From assembly GCA_030613795.1 (NCBI GenBank), contig JAUWLG010000054.1, positions 1 through 7,422 on the forward strand: a DNA stretch of 7,422 nt. Reading direction: 5' to 3'. This DNA is from Helicobacteraceae bacterium. GTDB lineage: Bacteria > Campylobacterota > Campylobacteria > Campylobacterales > Sulfurimonadaceae. Position 1 is the stretch's first letter. Each line of letters begins with the position of its first letter. The position numbers were made by a program, and so were the translations under genes. This document shows positions 1 to 6,673 of the stretch, one piece after another. The notes below the pieces were generated by a model, which worked only from the letters and a program-made list of their open reading frames with translations, was not told where the DNA came from and made no database searches.

Positions 1-705
1 GGGCATCTTTTTGGCTTACCTAAACTGGAATGGAACGCTCTTGCTCCCGAGTATGACCCCTTTAAGTATGGTTCTTTTGCTGTAAATGCGGCTGATCAGG
101 TCTATCGTCTTTCCAACGAAGTGCAAAAACAGTTAGACTCATATCTAACAGGCACTAAGGCGAAGAGACCCTTTCCCCCTGTTTTAAGTTTTGCGTCTAT
201 CGTAGATTATACTGTTTCTGTTCATGATACAATCCATAATCTCTATGAGCATCTTCCTGAAGGGGATCATACCCTTATGCTCTTCGATATTAACCATAAC
301 TTTAGCAGTAACCATCTTGTCAAACAAAATGTCACCAATACCTTACAAACATTGCGTGAGACTCCAAAAAATCCACACTATGCATTTGACTTGATCAGCA
401 ATATAGACTCACCGGATGGAACGCTCATGCAGATTACCAACCATCAACGCGTAAAAAAACTTCATCTACATTGGCCCAAATATCTTTATTCACTTTCACA
501 CTTAGCTATGCCCATAAACAGAGATGATCCACTCTACGGAGATAATAATGCACCCAAAAGCCCAGGAATCCAACTTGGTCACTTGGCTATCTATGGCGAG
601 ACCTCAGTTCTACTAATATCAGCATCTTCTCTTCTTAGACAACGATGGAATCCCTTTCATGACTATACAAATCAAAGAGCATTAGAATTTATGGGACTAA
701 ACTAA
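1..705 (+). CDS. Alpha/beta hydrolase, 5'-truncated by the window edge
   Basis: The frame is open from base 1 to a TAA at 703-705 (234 residues seen). The first 40 visible residues lie before the GTG at 121, which I do not take as a start because family-like sequence continues upstream of it. Visible family features are a cap-like stretch with SFAVNAADQVYRL near residues 25-37, the segment VLSFASIVDYTV with a likely catalytic Asp at visible residue 69, and LSHLAMPI followed by DDPLYG with a likely catalytic His near residue 167. The nucleophile-Ser elbow would lie left of the window and cannot be checked. The pattern resembles serine-hydrolase/lysophospholipase-like proteins of proteobacteria, but the substrate is unknown. 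No signal peptide can be judged. An attC-like site follows in the orientation expected for a gene cassette, so the gene may be mobile cassette cargo. Family is fairly sure; the exact role is not. Confidence 0.75.
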   Translation, partial: GHLFGLPKLEWNALAPEYDPFKYGSFAVNAADQVYRLSNEVQKQLDSYLTGTKAKRPFPPVLSFASIVDYTVSVHDTIHNLYEHLPEGDHTLMLFDINHNFSSNHLVKQNVTNTLQTLRETPKNPHYAFDLISNIDSPDGTLMQITNHQRVKKLHLHWPKYLYSLSHLAMPINRDDPLYGDNNAPKSPGIQLGHLAIYGETSVLLISASSLLRQRWNPFHDYTNQRALEFMGLN

Positions 706-710
706 TATTT

Positions 711-727
711 CACACGTAAAACGTGTG
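711..727. repeat. Short inverted repeat after hydrolase stop
   Basis: CACACG (711-716) pairs perfectly with CGTGTG (722-727) around a 5-base loop, five bases after the hydrolase stop codon. The position fits a transcription end signal. There is no T-run after it on the plus strand, so it is not a canonical intrinsic terminator. Confidence 0.4.
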
Positions 728-851
728 TGTAAAAGCAACAAACATAAATACTACTTCGGAATTGAGTCAGGCAAGAAACAGTAGTTCAATAGTCTTTGGT
801 CAGATTGAGGGGAATGATTTATATTTTATCTGGGACTTCTCGGTAAAGATG

Positions 852-925
852 GTCTAACAACCGCATCAACTCGGACGGGCAATTTCGGTATACTCCATTG
901 CCTGCCGGTTATGAGGAACGTTATC
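852..925 (+). mobile_element. attC-like integron cassette recombination site
   Basis: GTCTAAC at 852-858 fits the R'' consensus RYYYAAC, and GTTA at 920-923 pairs with TAAC at 855-858. AA (859-860) opposite AAC (917-919) forms an unpaired central spacer. The L arms then pair: CCGCAT (861-866) with ATGAGG (911-916), one mismatch; C867 is unpaired; AAC (868-870) pairs with GTT (908-910 region); T871 is unpaired; CGG (872-874) pairs with CCG (905-907); A875 is unpaired; CGGGCAA (876-882) pairs with TTGCCTG (898-904), one G-T wobble. A 15-base loop (883-897) closes it. C867 and A875 sit where the aadA-type attC has its extrahelical bases. The 74-base length is within the attC range. The weak point is the R' box, GTTATCT, against the consensus GTTRRRY. 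Orientation makes the upstream hydrolase the cassette gene. No integron integrase gene lies in the window. Confidence 0.75.
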
Positions 926-999
926 TTCACTTGTGACCAATTAACTACTCTACAACAATCAACTTGACATAGCTCAATCCATTTTCATTCTCAGCTCAC

Positions 1000-1005
1000 T
1001 ATACT
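1000..1005 (+). promoter_or_regulatory. Probable -10 box for the hemerythrin-PAS gene
   Basis: TATACT lies 26 bases before the ATG at 1032 and is the best -10 match in the leader. No good -35 hexamer sits 17 bases upstream; this is common for housekeeping promoters in Campylobacterota. The perfect TTGACA at 964-969 is too far away (30 bases) to be its -35. Confidence 0.4.
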
Positions 1006-1031
1006 TCAAAAAACAGTTTAAGGCATGTTAC

Positions 1032-2015
1032 ATGAGTGAATATCTAAATTCCGGTCCTTCACCTTTTGAAGGACAATTTCCAGAAGGGCATCCTGTCCGT
1101 ACCTATTTGGAAGAGAACATTCTTATACGCAGTTATATCCATAAAATACAATCGATGAATATCGAAGAGAATATAGACGCTTTCAAGGAGTTGTTTACTC
1201 AGCTGTGTAAAGTCGAGCTTCACTTTGCACGAAAAGAGAACCAACTCTTCCCCTACCTGGAAAAACATGGTTGGACAAGTCCGTCTCAAAATATGTGGGC
1301 CTTTCATGATCAGATTCGTGATGAGATCAAGCAGACACATAAAGCTATTGAGAGTGGAGAGCTTCAGTCTATCATCTATACCTCACAGACTCTCTTTCGT
1401 TCTTTAGAACACATTATGCAAGTCGAAGAGGGACGATTGTTGCCACGAGCGATGGAGATGCTCAGTGAAGAGGAGTGGAAAGAGTTTCGTGATGGGGATG
1501 CAGAGATCGGTTGGATGTTCGACACACCGCCACTCGCTTATCCAGCTGTAGAGTATATCCATCCAGGTGAAGATACAAAACGCAAAAAACTTCCTTTTGG
1601 CATTGACGACAAAACACACTATGACGAAGGGTATCTAACACCTGAACAGGTGAACTCGATCTTTAGAATACTGCCTGTTGATATCACCTATGTCAATGAA
1701 AATGATCAAGTGGTTTTTTATAATCGTGGTGATGATCGTGTCTTCCCTCGAAGTGCCGGTATTATCGGACGTGAAGTGAAATTTTGCCATCCGCCGAAAA
1801 GTGTCGATCAGGTGATTCAAATACTAGATGCTTTTAAAGCAGGAACACAAGATGTTGCTGAGTTCTGGATCCAATTTAAAGGTAAGTTTATTCATATTCA
1901 ATATTTTGCAGTACGTGATGAGGACAGGACCTATCGAGGGGTCATTGAGATGAGTCAGGATGTGACACACATCAGATCATTAGAAGGACAACAACGTCTT
2001 CTAGATTGGAATTAA
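1032..2015 (+). CDS. Hemerythrin HHE-PAS protein, DUF438-family-like, without the N-terminal DUF438 domain
   Basis: The protein has 327 residues. The start at ATG 1032 is supported by AAGG at 1020-1023, 8 bases upstream; the frame has a stop at 942-944 and no other good start between. Residues ~15-150 form a hemerythrin-like four-helix domain with candidate di-iron ligands H20, H64, E69 (HxxxxE before LFP), H92, H127 and E132 (HxxxxE before LLP). Residues ~205-320 form a PAS domain of the type paired with DUF438, including GREVKFCHPPKSV, AEFWIQFKGKFI and a C-terminal LEGQQRLLDW. There is no signal peptide or membrane segment, so it is cytoplasmic. In longer relatives, from memory, a DUF438 domain precedes the hemerythrin part; here it is absent. 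A role in sensing or handling O2, NO or redox state is inferred; no output domain is present. It is monocistronic and converges with the OmpA-domain gene. Confidence 0.88.
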   Translation: MSEYLNSGPSPFEGQFPEGHPVRTYLEENILIRSYIHKIQSMNIEENIDAFKELFTQLCKVELHFARKENQLFPYLEKHGWTSPSQNMWAFHDQIRDEIKQTHKAIESGELQSIIYTSQTLFRSLEHIMQVEEGRLLPRAMEMLSEEEWKEFRDGDAEIGWMFDTPPLAYPAVEYIHPGEDTKRKKLPFGIDDKTHYDEGYLTPEQVNSIFRILPVDITYVNENDQVVFYNRGDDRVFPRSAGIIGREVKFCHPPKSVDQVIQILDAFKAGTQDVAEFWIQFKGKFIHIQYFAVRDEDRTYRGVIEMSQDVTHIRSLEGQQRLLDWN

Positions 2016-2029
2016 CCGTCAATCTAGAA
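1999..2029. terminator. Perfect 10-bp inverted repeat at the convergent gene junction, possible bidirectional terminator
   Basis: TTCTAGATTG (1999-2008) pairs perfectly with CAATCTAGAA (2020-2029). The 11-base loop contains the stop codon of the hemerythrin-PAS gene (2013-2015). The repeat lies between two convergent genes whose stops are only 24 bases apart, the usual place for a shared terminator. The stem is AT-rich and neither strand shows a clear T-run after it, so termination activity is inferred from position. Confidence 0.5.
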
Positions 2030-2039
2030 ACTAAATCGT

Positions 2040-2732
2040 CTACTGGTAAAGTTCAACCTCGATACGACGGTTGAGCTCACGACCTTCATCAGTGTCATTT
2101 GTCTCGATCGGTTCTGCTTCACCCTTGCCTGTTGCCTCTAAACGGTTAAAGTTGATCCCTTTACGATTAAAGATTTTTAAGACATCTGCAGCACGATCTT
2201 TTGAAAGTTTCAGGTTGTAGTCGTCATCACCAATATTGTCTGTGTGACCAATGATCTTGACCTTGTACTCCGGATGCTCTTTTAAGAAGCCAACAGCCTT
2301 TTCAAGGACTGACATCGACTTAGGGGTGATCTCATTCACACGGGGCGCATAGTAGAGGTTAAATGAGACAAAGTCCGCACAGCCATCGGCTTTGACCTTC
2401 GCATGCGGCATTGAGGTAGGACACTCATCTTCGTAGTCTTTTACACCGTCTTGGTCACGATCAAAGGCGCAGCCATCAGCATCGACTTTTACACCGATCG
2501 GCGTGTCGCTGCATCGGTCTTTACCGTCTTCGATGCCATCATGATCTTTGTCTGCCATACCATCTGCAAAGTACGTCGGTATTACTAAAGCAGCGCTCTC
2601 TTCTTCGGTACTGAATGTCATATGAGGCGATTCACTTTTATGCTTTTCTTTTGGTACCAGTTCCTCTTTTGGCGAAGATGAACAGCCTGTTAAGATAAGA
2701 AGTGTTAAGAGAGGTAGAAGTAAGTGTCTCAT
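2040..2732 (-). CDS. OmpA-domain lipoprotein with thrombospondin type 3 repeats
   Basis: An outer-membrane lipoprotein that probably anchors the outer membrane to peptidoglycan. I start it at ATG 2732 (230 residues). This ATG overlaps the trpC stop as TAATG, has AGGT 8 bases upstream, and gives a clean signal peptide; the upstream in-frame TTG at 2756 would add eight residues inside trpC. The lipobox LTGC places the lipidated Cys at residue 17. A linker follows, then two Asp-rich TSP3-like calcium-binding repeats (DKDHDGIEDG from 61, DRDQDGVKDYED from 91), each followed by a Cys. The OmpA-like peptidoglycan-binding domain covers ~121-230, with HTDNIG at 163-168, the LSKDRA segment around R180, and NRRIEVEL at the end, supplying the conserved Asp and Arg. 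It is the last gene of the five-gene operon. Family is secure; it is not clearly Pal, and the specific role is unknown. Confidence 0.9.
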   Translation of the reverse strand: MRHLLLPLLTLLILTGCSSSPKEELVPKEKHKSESPHMTFSTEEESAALVIPTYFADGMADKDHDGIEDGKDRCSDTPIGVKVDADGCAFDRDQDGVKDYEDECPTSMPHAKVKADGCADFVSFNLYYAPRVNEITPKSMSVLEKAVGFLKEHPEYKVKIIGHTDNIGDDDYNLKLSKDRAADVLKIFNRKGINFNRLEATGKGEAEPIETNDTDEGRELNRRIEVELYQ

Positions 2733-3523
2733 TAACACACACCTGTTTTTAGACAACGCACGGCACTCTCAACATCATCTTGACGCATAAGTGATTCACC
2801 GACCAAGAAGGCATCAACACCCGCTTTGTTTAGATCTTCAAGTTGACCATGTTCATAGATGCCGCTCTCTGCAACAATGATCTTACCGTTTGGAATAAGC
2901 GGGATCAACTCATAACAGAGATTCATGTTCATCTCAAAGGTCTGAAGGTTACGGTGGTTGATACCAATGATGTCTGCACCAGCAAAGATCGCTTTAGTCA
3001 GGTCAGATTTGTCATGCACCTCAACCAGTGCCTCCATACCTAAGTGACGAGTGTAGTTAAGCAGATGTTTTAGCTCTTTACGAGAGAGTGCCGCTGCGAT
3101 AAGCAGAACAAAGTCTGCTCCATGAACTAAGGCCTCAAGAAGTTGATACTCTGAGACGATGAAGTCTTTACGAAGCAGTGGAATCCCAACATAACGGCGA
3201 AGGCCCGAAAGGTAATCGAGACTGCCTTGAAAATAGTGAGGCTCGGTTAAGACAGAGATCGCACTTGCTCCACCACGCTCATAGGCTTGACCGATTGCCA
3301 GCGGGTCGAAATCTTCACGAATAACACCCTTGGACGGACTCGCTTTTTTCACTTCAGTGATAATGCGGTACTTGTCCTCTTCTGTCGACTTTATATAAGG
3401 GATGACATCACGCGGTGCACGCGCATTAAACGCAAGTGAACGCCCCAACCACTCCATCGAAAAATCTTTTTCGCGAATGGCTAAATCCTCTTTTGTCTTG
3501 GCTATAATCTCGTCTAATATCAT
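2732..3523 (-). CDS. trpC: Indole-3-glycerol phosphate synthase
   Basis: TrpC closes 1-(2-carboxyphenylamino)-1-deoxyribulose 5-phosphate to indole-3-glycerol phosphate, a step of tryptophan synthesis in the cytoplasm. Starting at ATG 3523 it has 263 residues, the normal single-domain length. This start overlaps the upstream stop as ATGA and has AAGGAA about 9 bases upstream; an earlier in-frame start would add eight residues inside the preceding gene. The (beta/alpha)8 signature residues are all present: E57 and K59 in [13 protein letters not shown]119 in LLRKDF, E168 in ALVEVHD, N189 and R191 in GINHRNL, and E219-S220 in VAESGI. No TrpF fusion and no other trp gene is in the window, so the gene is separated from the rest of the pathway. 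It shares an operon with envelope and tRNA-modification genes, an arrangement I recall from C. jejuni. Confidence 0.97.
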   Translation of the reverse strand: MILDEIIAKTKEDLAIREKDFSMEWLGRSLAFNARAPRDVIPYIKSTEEDKYRIITEVKKASPSKGVIREDFDPLAIGQAYERGGASAISVLTEPHYFQGSLDYLSGLRRYVGIPLLRKDFIVSEYQLLEALVHGADFVLLIAAALSRKELKHLLNYTRHLGMEALVEVHDKSDLTKAIFAGADIIGINHRNLQTFEMNMNLCYELIPLIPNGKIIVAESGIYEHGQLEDLNKAGVDAFLVGESLMRQDDVESAVRCLKTGVC

Positions 3524-4809
3524 TTTATATTTTTCCTTTTTATACACTTATTTATTGCTTTAAGATGGGCTTTGACCTCTGGATCGTCTGCACCCAATAG
3601 TTCAACTACTCTGTCCATCAACGCATCCGCTTTCTCACACTCACCCTGTTTATAATATCCCCAAGCCAGTGAATCGATAAAATAGCCCGAATCAGGTTCG
3701 ATCGCCAAAGCGCGTTTGACATAGCCGATCCCCACACTAATGTTGCGGTCATGTTCGATCATACAGTAACCCAGATAGTTCAGGTAGTACCCCTCTTCCC
3801 TGACTTCAACGACCTTTGTAAGATCACTGATCACACTGTCCAAAAGTTTTTTATCTCTATTTTTAGCCGCTTCGTACTGATAGACCGCTTTTTGACCAAG
3901 ATAATCGATCTCTCCCGTCTCTTCATAAAGTTTTTGTGAGAGGGGAATCGCTTTTGAGTAAACTTTCTCACTGGTATAGATCTTTAACAACAACTCATCA
4001 TTTGAATTGGTGCGTTCTAAAAACTGTGTCAGCTCCGGTACTTTTTTTGCATTCCAATAAAGTTGTATCAATATATCGGCATTATACTCTGTCGGTTCAA
4101 GTTCATAGAGTTGAGGATAGTTTTTCAACAGCCCCTCTTCATCTCGCTGATCACCATAAAATGCGACTAAACGTTTAGTTAAAAGAAGAGAATAACCAAG
4201 GTTTTTGCTGTGTTCTTCAATTCGAGCTATCGCCTGATAAGGATTATTCATGTTGGTATAGATGACTACAGCGATCTTGTCAAGGGCCTTCTCTGAATAG
4301 TTAAGCTGATATGCCTCTTCAAGCATTGCCAATGCTTTTATATAATCTTTTTCCGTAAGATAGACCTCGGCCAACATAAGATAATTTAGTTCCGTCGGGC
4401 TTTTTTCAACTAAGCCGAGTGCCTCTTTTTTTGCAGTGGAAATATCTTTTTTAGCCAATAGCGCGACAATAAGATAACGCAGGCTCTCTTCTGAAAGTTC
4501 TTCACCATTTTGACGTCGCTCATTTAGACGGGAAATAACATCATTGTAATAACGACCCTTCATCAAGGCACTCATAGCGTAATCTTGGTAGATCTTATTT
4601 TGTGTTCTCTCGTATAAAAGGTCGTAATAGCCCACGGCTTCTGCACTGTTGTTACGGTTTTGTGCATCAAAAGCAAAGAGGATCAATGTATTCTCATCAA
4701 CATACATCGGCTCTTCTTGTTGATTGAGTGTCGTCTCTGAAGAAAAGTGCGTAGAACAGCCGCTAAAAATAATAAAAGCTAAAAATGAAGAGAGTAATAC
4801 TTTATACAT
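3520..4809 (-). CDS. TPR-repeat lipoprotein
   Basis: A lipoprotein of 429 residues. I choose ATG 4809, preceded by AGGA 7 bases upstream, over the TTG at 4812. The signal peptide ends in a lipobox-like FSGC, making Cys18 the lipidation site. The rest is helical and built from tetratricopeptide-like repeats; examples are the segments around [20 protein letters not shown] in the first half and [20 protein letters not shown] near residues 375-395, the clearest TPR. Such proteins act as protein-interaction scaffolds at the cell envelope; no enzyme motif is visible, and the partner is unknown. It overlaps the upstream cysteine-cluster gene by 8 bases and trpC by 4. From memory it corresponds by position to the putative lipoprotein just before trpC in C. 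jejuni. The family call is confident and the function is not. Confidence 0.85.
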   Translation of the reverse strand: MYKVLLSSFLAFIIFSGCSTHFSSETTLNQQEEPMYVDENTLILFAFDAQNRNNSAEAVGYYDLLYERTQNKIYQDYAMSALMKGRYYNDVISRLNERRQNGEELSEESLRYLIVALLAKKDISTAKKEALGLVEKSPTELNYLMLAEVYLTEKDYIKALAMLEEAYQLNYSEKALDKIAVVIYTNMNNPYQAIARIEEHSKNLGYSLLLTKRLVAFYGDQRDEEGLLKNYPQLYELEPTEYNADILIQLYWNAKKVPELTQFLERTNSNDELLLKIYTSEKVYSKAIPLSQKLYEETGEIDYLGQKAVYQYEAAKNRDKKLLDSVISDLTKVVEVREEGYYLNYLGYCMIEHDRNISVGIGYVKRALAIEPDSGYFIDSLAWGYYKQGECEKADALMDRVVELLGADDPEVKAHLKAINKCIKRKNIK

Positions 4810-5182
4810 CAATTATTCCTGGACATTCACGTTTTAATTCACTTAGATGGGTTTTGAAATAGTCCCAAAAAGGAAAGGTCCGGCACTGCATCGGCCGCGC
4901 CTCATATACACCGCAAGCACCAATTTTTCGATCAAAAAATATGCAGTCATGCGACATACCGACGATACGTTCTTTCAATGAGAACTTATACCCTTTTTTA
5001 AGAAGGTAGGTTGAACGAAACAGATCCTCATCCATCTTTAGATACGATGCAAGCGCAGAGATCTCTTGAGGTGAGACAAAGATGTTTCCACTCTCACCGG
5101 TACAGCAACGCCCTTCGCAGCTATCACAAGCCGATGGGACAAAAGCAAAATCAAAGCCGTCTTGGCGCATTAGATCTGACAT
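4802..5182 (-). CDS. YkgJ-like cysteine-cluster protein (putative metal binding)
   Basis: A small cytoplasmic protein of 126 residues with the zinc/iron-chelating YkgJ-type pattern. Cys19, Cys22, Cys26 and Cys27 form an N-terminal CxxCxxxCC, then come Cys80 (HDCIFFD), Cys90 (GACGVYEARPMQC), Cys100 and Cys120 (ECPGI). The GxCxxYxxRPxxCRxFPFW core is the hallmark of the family. No membrane segment or signal is seen. The biochemical role of the family is not settled; metal-cluster binding is inferred from the cysteines. The start at ATG 5182 overlaps the methyltransferase gene by 13 bases, with an AAGGA rather far upstream (about 12-14 bases). A second in-frame ATG at 5170 overlaps the same stop as TAATG and would shorten the protein by four residues, so the exact start is uncertain. 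Confidence 0.85.
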   Translation of the reverse strand: MSDLMRQDGFDFAFVPSACDSCEGRCCTGESGNIFVSPQEISALASYLKMDEDLFRSTYLLKKGYKFSLKERIVGMSHDCIFFDRKIGACGVYEARPMQCRTFPFWDYFKTHLSELKRECPGIIDV

Positions 5183-5865
5183 CGTAATGTATGTGTCCTT
5201 GCTTTAGAATAGATCGCTGCCGCCTCATTAGAATATGTCTCTCCCTCAAAAGCAAAAAAAGGGTGCCACACCTTCATCAGAGATTTTGAGTTTTTACGTG
5301 CATGGACCATCACGATGGAGGCCTTTCTGTCACGTTTAGAGTGGACGAATTGTACATCAACAACTCTTAATTTTGCGTTGTCCAAAGCCGCACATAAAAG
5401 CCCGAACTGCTGGGCATCATAACAGAATATAAAATGGCCCTGCGGACGTAAAAGCGATGCTGCTTTTTTCACAAACTTCTCGATCGGCAGATGAATGTTA
5501 TAACGCGCGGTATGGATCATCTCATCCTCACTTCGCGATGCACCTTCGTGATAAAAAGGTGGATTAGAGACGATGTATTCAAAACCTCTACTGTCTTCAT
5601 ACTCTAAAAAGTCTGTTTGATGTAGTGTGTAAGGTATCTTGTTGACCGCAGCATTTTTTGTTGCCAAAAAAACAAAAACATCCTGCTTCTCAACCGCTTC
5701 AAGATGGACTTTGGGATTATCACGCGCAACTAATAGGCCAACTACACCGCTGCCGGCACCGACATCAAGCATACGGCCTCGTGGTCTAAACGAAGAGATG
5801 AAATCATACAAGAAAAGAGAATCACTGTTGTAACGATAACCACTTTCAGGCTGATAAAACAGCAT
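5170..5865 (-). CDS. SAM-dependent methyltransferase, TrmN6-like (tRNA1-Val A37 N6-methyltransferase family)
   Basis: A 231-residue cytoplasmic enzyme. I start it at ATG 5865, with AAGGA about 6-7 bases upstream; the frame stays open to 6096, but that extension runs through the divergent promoter region and into kdsB on the other strand. The fold is a class I methyltransferase: YQPESGYRYNSDSLFL at the N-terminus (typical of the YfiC/TrmN6 group), SAM-binding LDVGAGSGVVGL near residues 33-44, an acidic residue in AVEKQ near 59, TDF near 84-86, and the catalytic NPPF at 101-104, the motif of N6-adenine or related amino methylation. N6-methylation of A37 in tRNA1-Val is the known reaction of the E. 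coli homologue; that this protein has the same substrate is inference. It is the first gene of the five-gene operon and is divergent from kdsB. Confidence 0.85.
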   Translation of the reverse strand: MLFYQPESGYRYNSDSLFLYDFISSFRPRGRMLDVGAGSGVVGLLVARDNPKVHLEAVEKQDVFVFLATKNAAVNKIPYTLHQTDFLEYEDSRGFEYIVSNPPFYHEGASRSEDEMIHTARYNIHLPIEKFVKKAASLLRPQGHFIFCYDAQQFGLLCAALDNAKLRVVDVQFVHSKRDRKASIVMVHARKNSKSLMKVWHPFFAFEGETYSNEAAAIYSKARTHTLRCQI

Positions 5866-5897
5866 TATTTTCCTTTTCAATAGTGTCATAAGAGCTA

Positions 5898-5906
5898 TGT
5901 TATAAT
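5898..5906 (+). promoter_or_regulatory. Extended -10 promoter of kdsB
   Basis: TGTTATAAT at 5898-5906 is a perfect TATAAT preceded by TGn, an extended -10 element. It would start transcription near 5913, leaving a leader of about 35 bases before the kdsB ATG. No convincing -35 is seen, as expected with an extended -10. Confidence 0.65.
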
Positions 5907-5913
5907 TACTCAA

Positions 5914-5919
5914 ATTATA
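5914..5919 (-). promoter_or_regulatory. -10 box of the methyltransferase-trpC-ompA operon
   Basis: On the minus strand 5919-5914 reads a perfect TATAAT, predicting a start near 5907 and a leader of about 42 bases before the methyltransferase ATG at 5865. A GCCTTG at 5942-5937, spaced 17 bases away, is at best a weak -35. It lies 7 bases from the opposing kdsB -10, so the two promoters overlap and may compete. Confidence 0.6.
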
Positions 5920-5931
5920 CCCTACTAGGGT
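5919..5931. promoter_or_regulatory. 13-base palindrome in the divergent promoter region
   Basis: ACCCTACTAGGGT is a perfect palindrome around the central C at 5925. It abuts the -10 box of the minus-strand operon, lying in its -10/-35 spacer, and falls within the kdsB leader. The position would suit an operator acting on both directions, but it is short and no regulator is known; chance cannot be excluded. Confidence 0.35.
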
Positions 5932-5947
5932 GAATACAAGGCAATTT

Positions 5948-6673
5948 ATGATCATTATCCCGGCACGTATGGCATCAACCCGTTTTCCTAACAAAGTCTT
6001 AGCCGATATCGGCGGTTTGCCGATGGTCGTGCGTACAGCGAAACAGGTCATGCACCTTGACGATGTCGTCGTCGCTGCAGATGATGATAAGATCATTGAG
6101 GTGTGTAGAAGTCACGGCATCAAAGCCATGCTCACCTCAACGACCCACAAAAGCGGAACAGATCGTATTAACGAGTGTGCCCAACTGCTTGACATCGATG
6201 ACAGTGAGTTAGTTATCAACATCCAAGCAGATGAGCCTTTTATCGAACCTGAGGTACTCACCTCTTTGATCGACCGTCTTAAGGCCATTCAAGATGATGG
6301 CCGTGATTTTATTATGAGCAGCTGCTATAACGCCATTAATTCCGAAGCAGCAGAAGATCCGAACCTTGTTAAGGTCATTATGGATGCTGATCACAACGCC
6401 ATCTACTTCTCCCGTTCACAGATCCCTTACAACCGAAGCGGTGCTGCCACCTACTTCGGCCATATCGGTATCTACGGTTTTACTAAAAAGAGCCTGCATA
6501 CCTTCTGTTCACTTGACGATGCCCCTATCGAAGATATCGAAAAACTAGAGCAGCTTCGCGCTATCTATCATGGCCACAAGATCTCTATGGTCAAGGTTGC
6601 CAGTACCGGTTTTGGTATCGACACCAAAGAGGATCTTGAACGTGCTAAAGAGATCTTTTTAACAGAGCAATAG
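5948..6673 (+). CDS. kdsB: 3-deoxy-manno-octulosonate cytidylyltransferase (CMP-KDO synthetase)
   Basis: KdsB joins KDO to CTP, giving CMP-KDO and pyrophosphate, so that KDO can be added to lipid A in the inner core of lipopolysaccharide. The protein has 241 residues, close to the usual ~245-250. ATG 5948 is chosen over the GTG at 5930 because AAGG (5938-5941) sits 6 bases upstream and the family begins at this MIIIPAR motif. Visible motifs are the nucleotide-binding IPARMASTRFPNK (residues 4-16), SGTDR at 69-73, NIQADEP at 91-97 with the metal-binding Asp95, YFSRSQIPYNR and YFGHIGIYGF in the middle, EKLEQLRA, and GFGIDTKEDLE near the C-terminus with a second metal-binding Asp. It is transcribed from its own promoter divergently from the methyltransferase operon and is followed directly by a lipoprotein gene. 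Its presence shows a Gram-negative envelope with KDO-containing lipopolysaccharide. Confidence 0.96.
   Translation: MIIIPARMASTRFPNKVLADIGGLPMVVRTAKQVMHLDDVVVAADDDKIIEVCRSHGIKAMLTSTTHKSGTDRINECAQLLDIDDSELVINIQADEPFIEPEVLTSLIDRLKAIQDDGRDFIMSSCYNAINSEAAEDPNLVKVIMDADHNAIYFSRSQIPYNRSGAATYFGHIGIYGFTKKSLHTFCSLDDAPIEDIEKLEQLRAIYHGHKISMVKVASTGFGIDTKEDLERAKEIFLTEQ

Larger units (their letters stand above)
706..1031. other. Gene-free stretch between hydrolase and hemerythrin-PAS gene
   Basis: No convincing coding sequence is present on either strand. The stretch holds a short hairpin directly after the hydrolase stop (711-727), about 125 bases without recognisable content, an attC-like inverted repeat (852-925), and a leader of about 105 bases before the next gene that contains its probable promoter and ribosome binding site. 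The 146 bases from the hydrolase stop to the attC-like site are longer than in a typical compact gene cassette. Confidence 0.7.

Noticed and set aside
814..846. Tiny ORF of 10 codons after AGGGG in the gap before the attC-like site
   Set aside because: Too short and without any recognisable content; a chance reading frame is the simpler explanation.
876..904. Reading the 852-925 repeat simply as a transcription terminator
   Set aside because: No T-run follows, and a terminator would not explain the R/L box layout, the unpaired spacer and the placed unpaired bases.
964..969. Perfect TTGACA as a -35 box for the hemerythrin-PAS gene
   Set aside because: No -10-like hexamer lies 16-18 bases downstream (987-992 reads ATTCTC); the only good -10, TATACT at 1000-1005, is 30 bases away.
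706..1031. Integron integrase or attI site
   Set aside because: No tyrosine-recombinase coding sequence exists anywhere in the window and no attI-like arrangement could be recognised; any integrase must lie outside.
5866..6096. N-terminal extension of the methyltransferase frame to 6096
   Set aside because: It lies antisense to kdsB and across the divergent promoters, while ATG 5865 has a good ribosome binding site and matches the family start.
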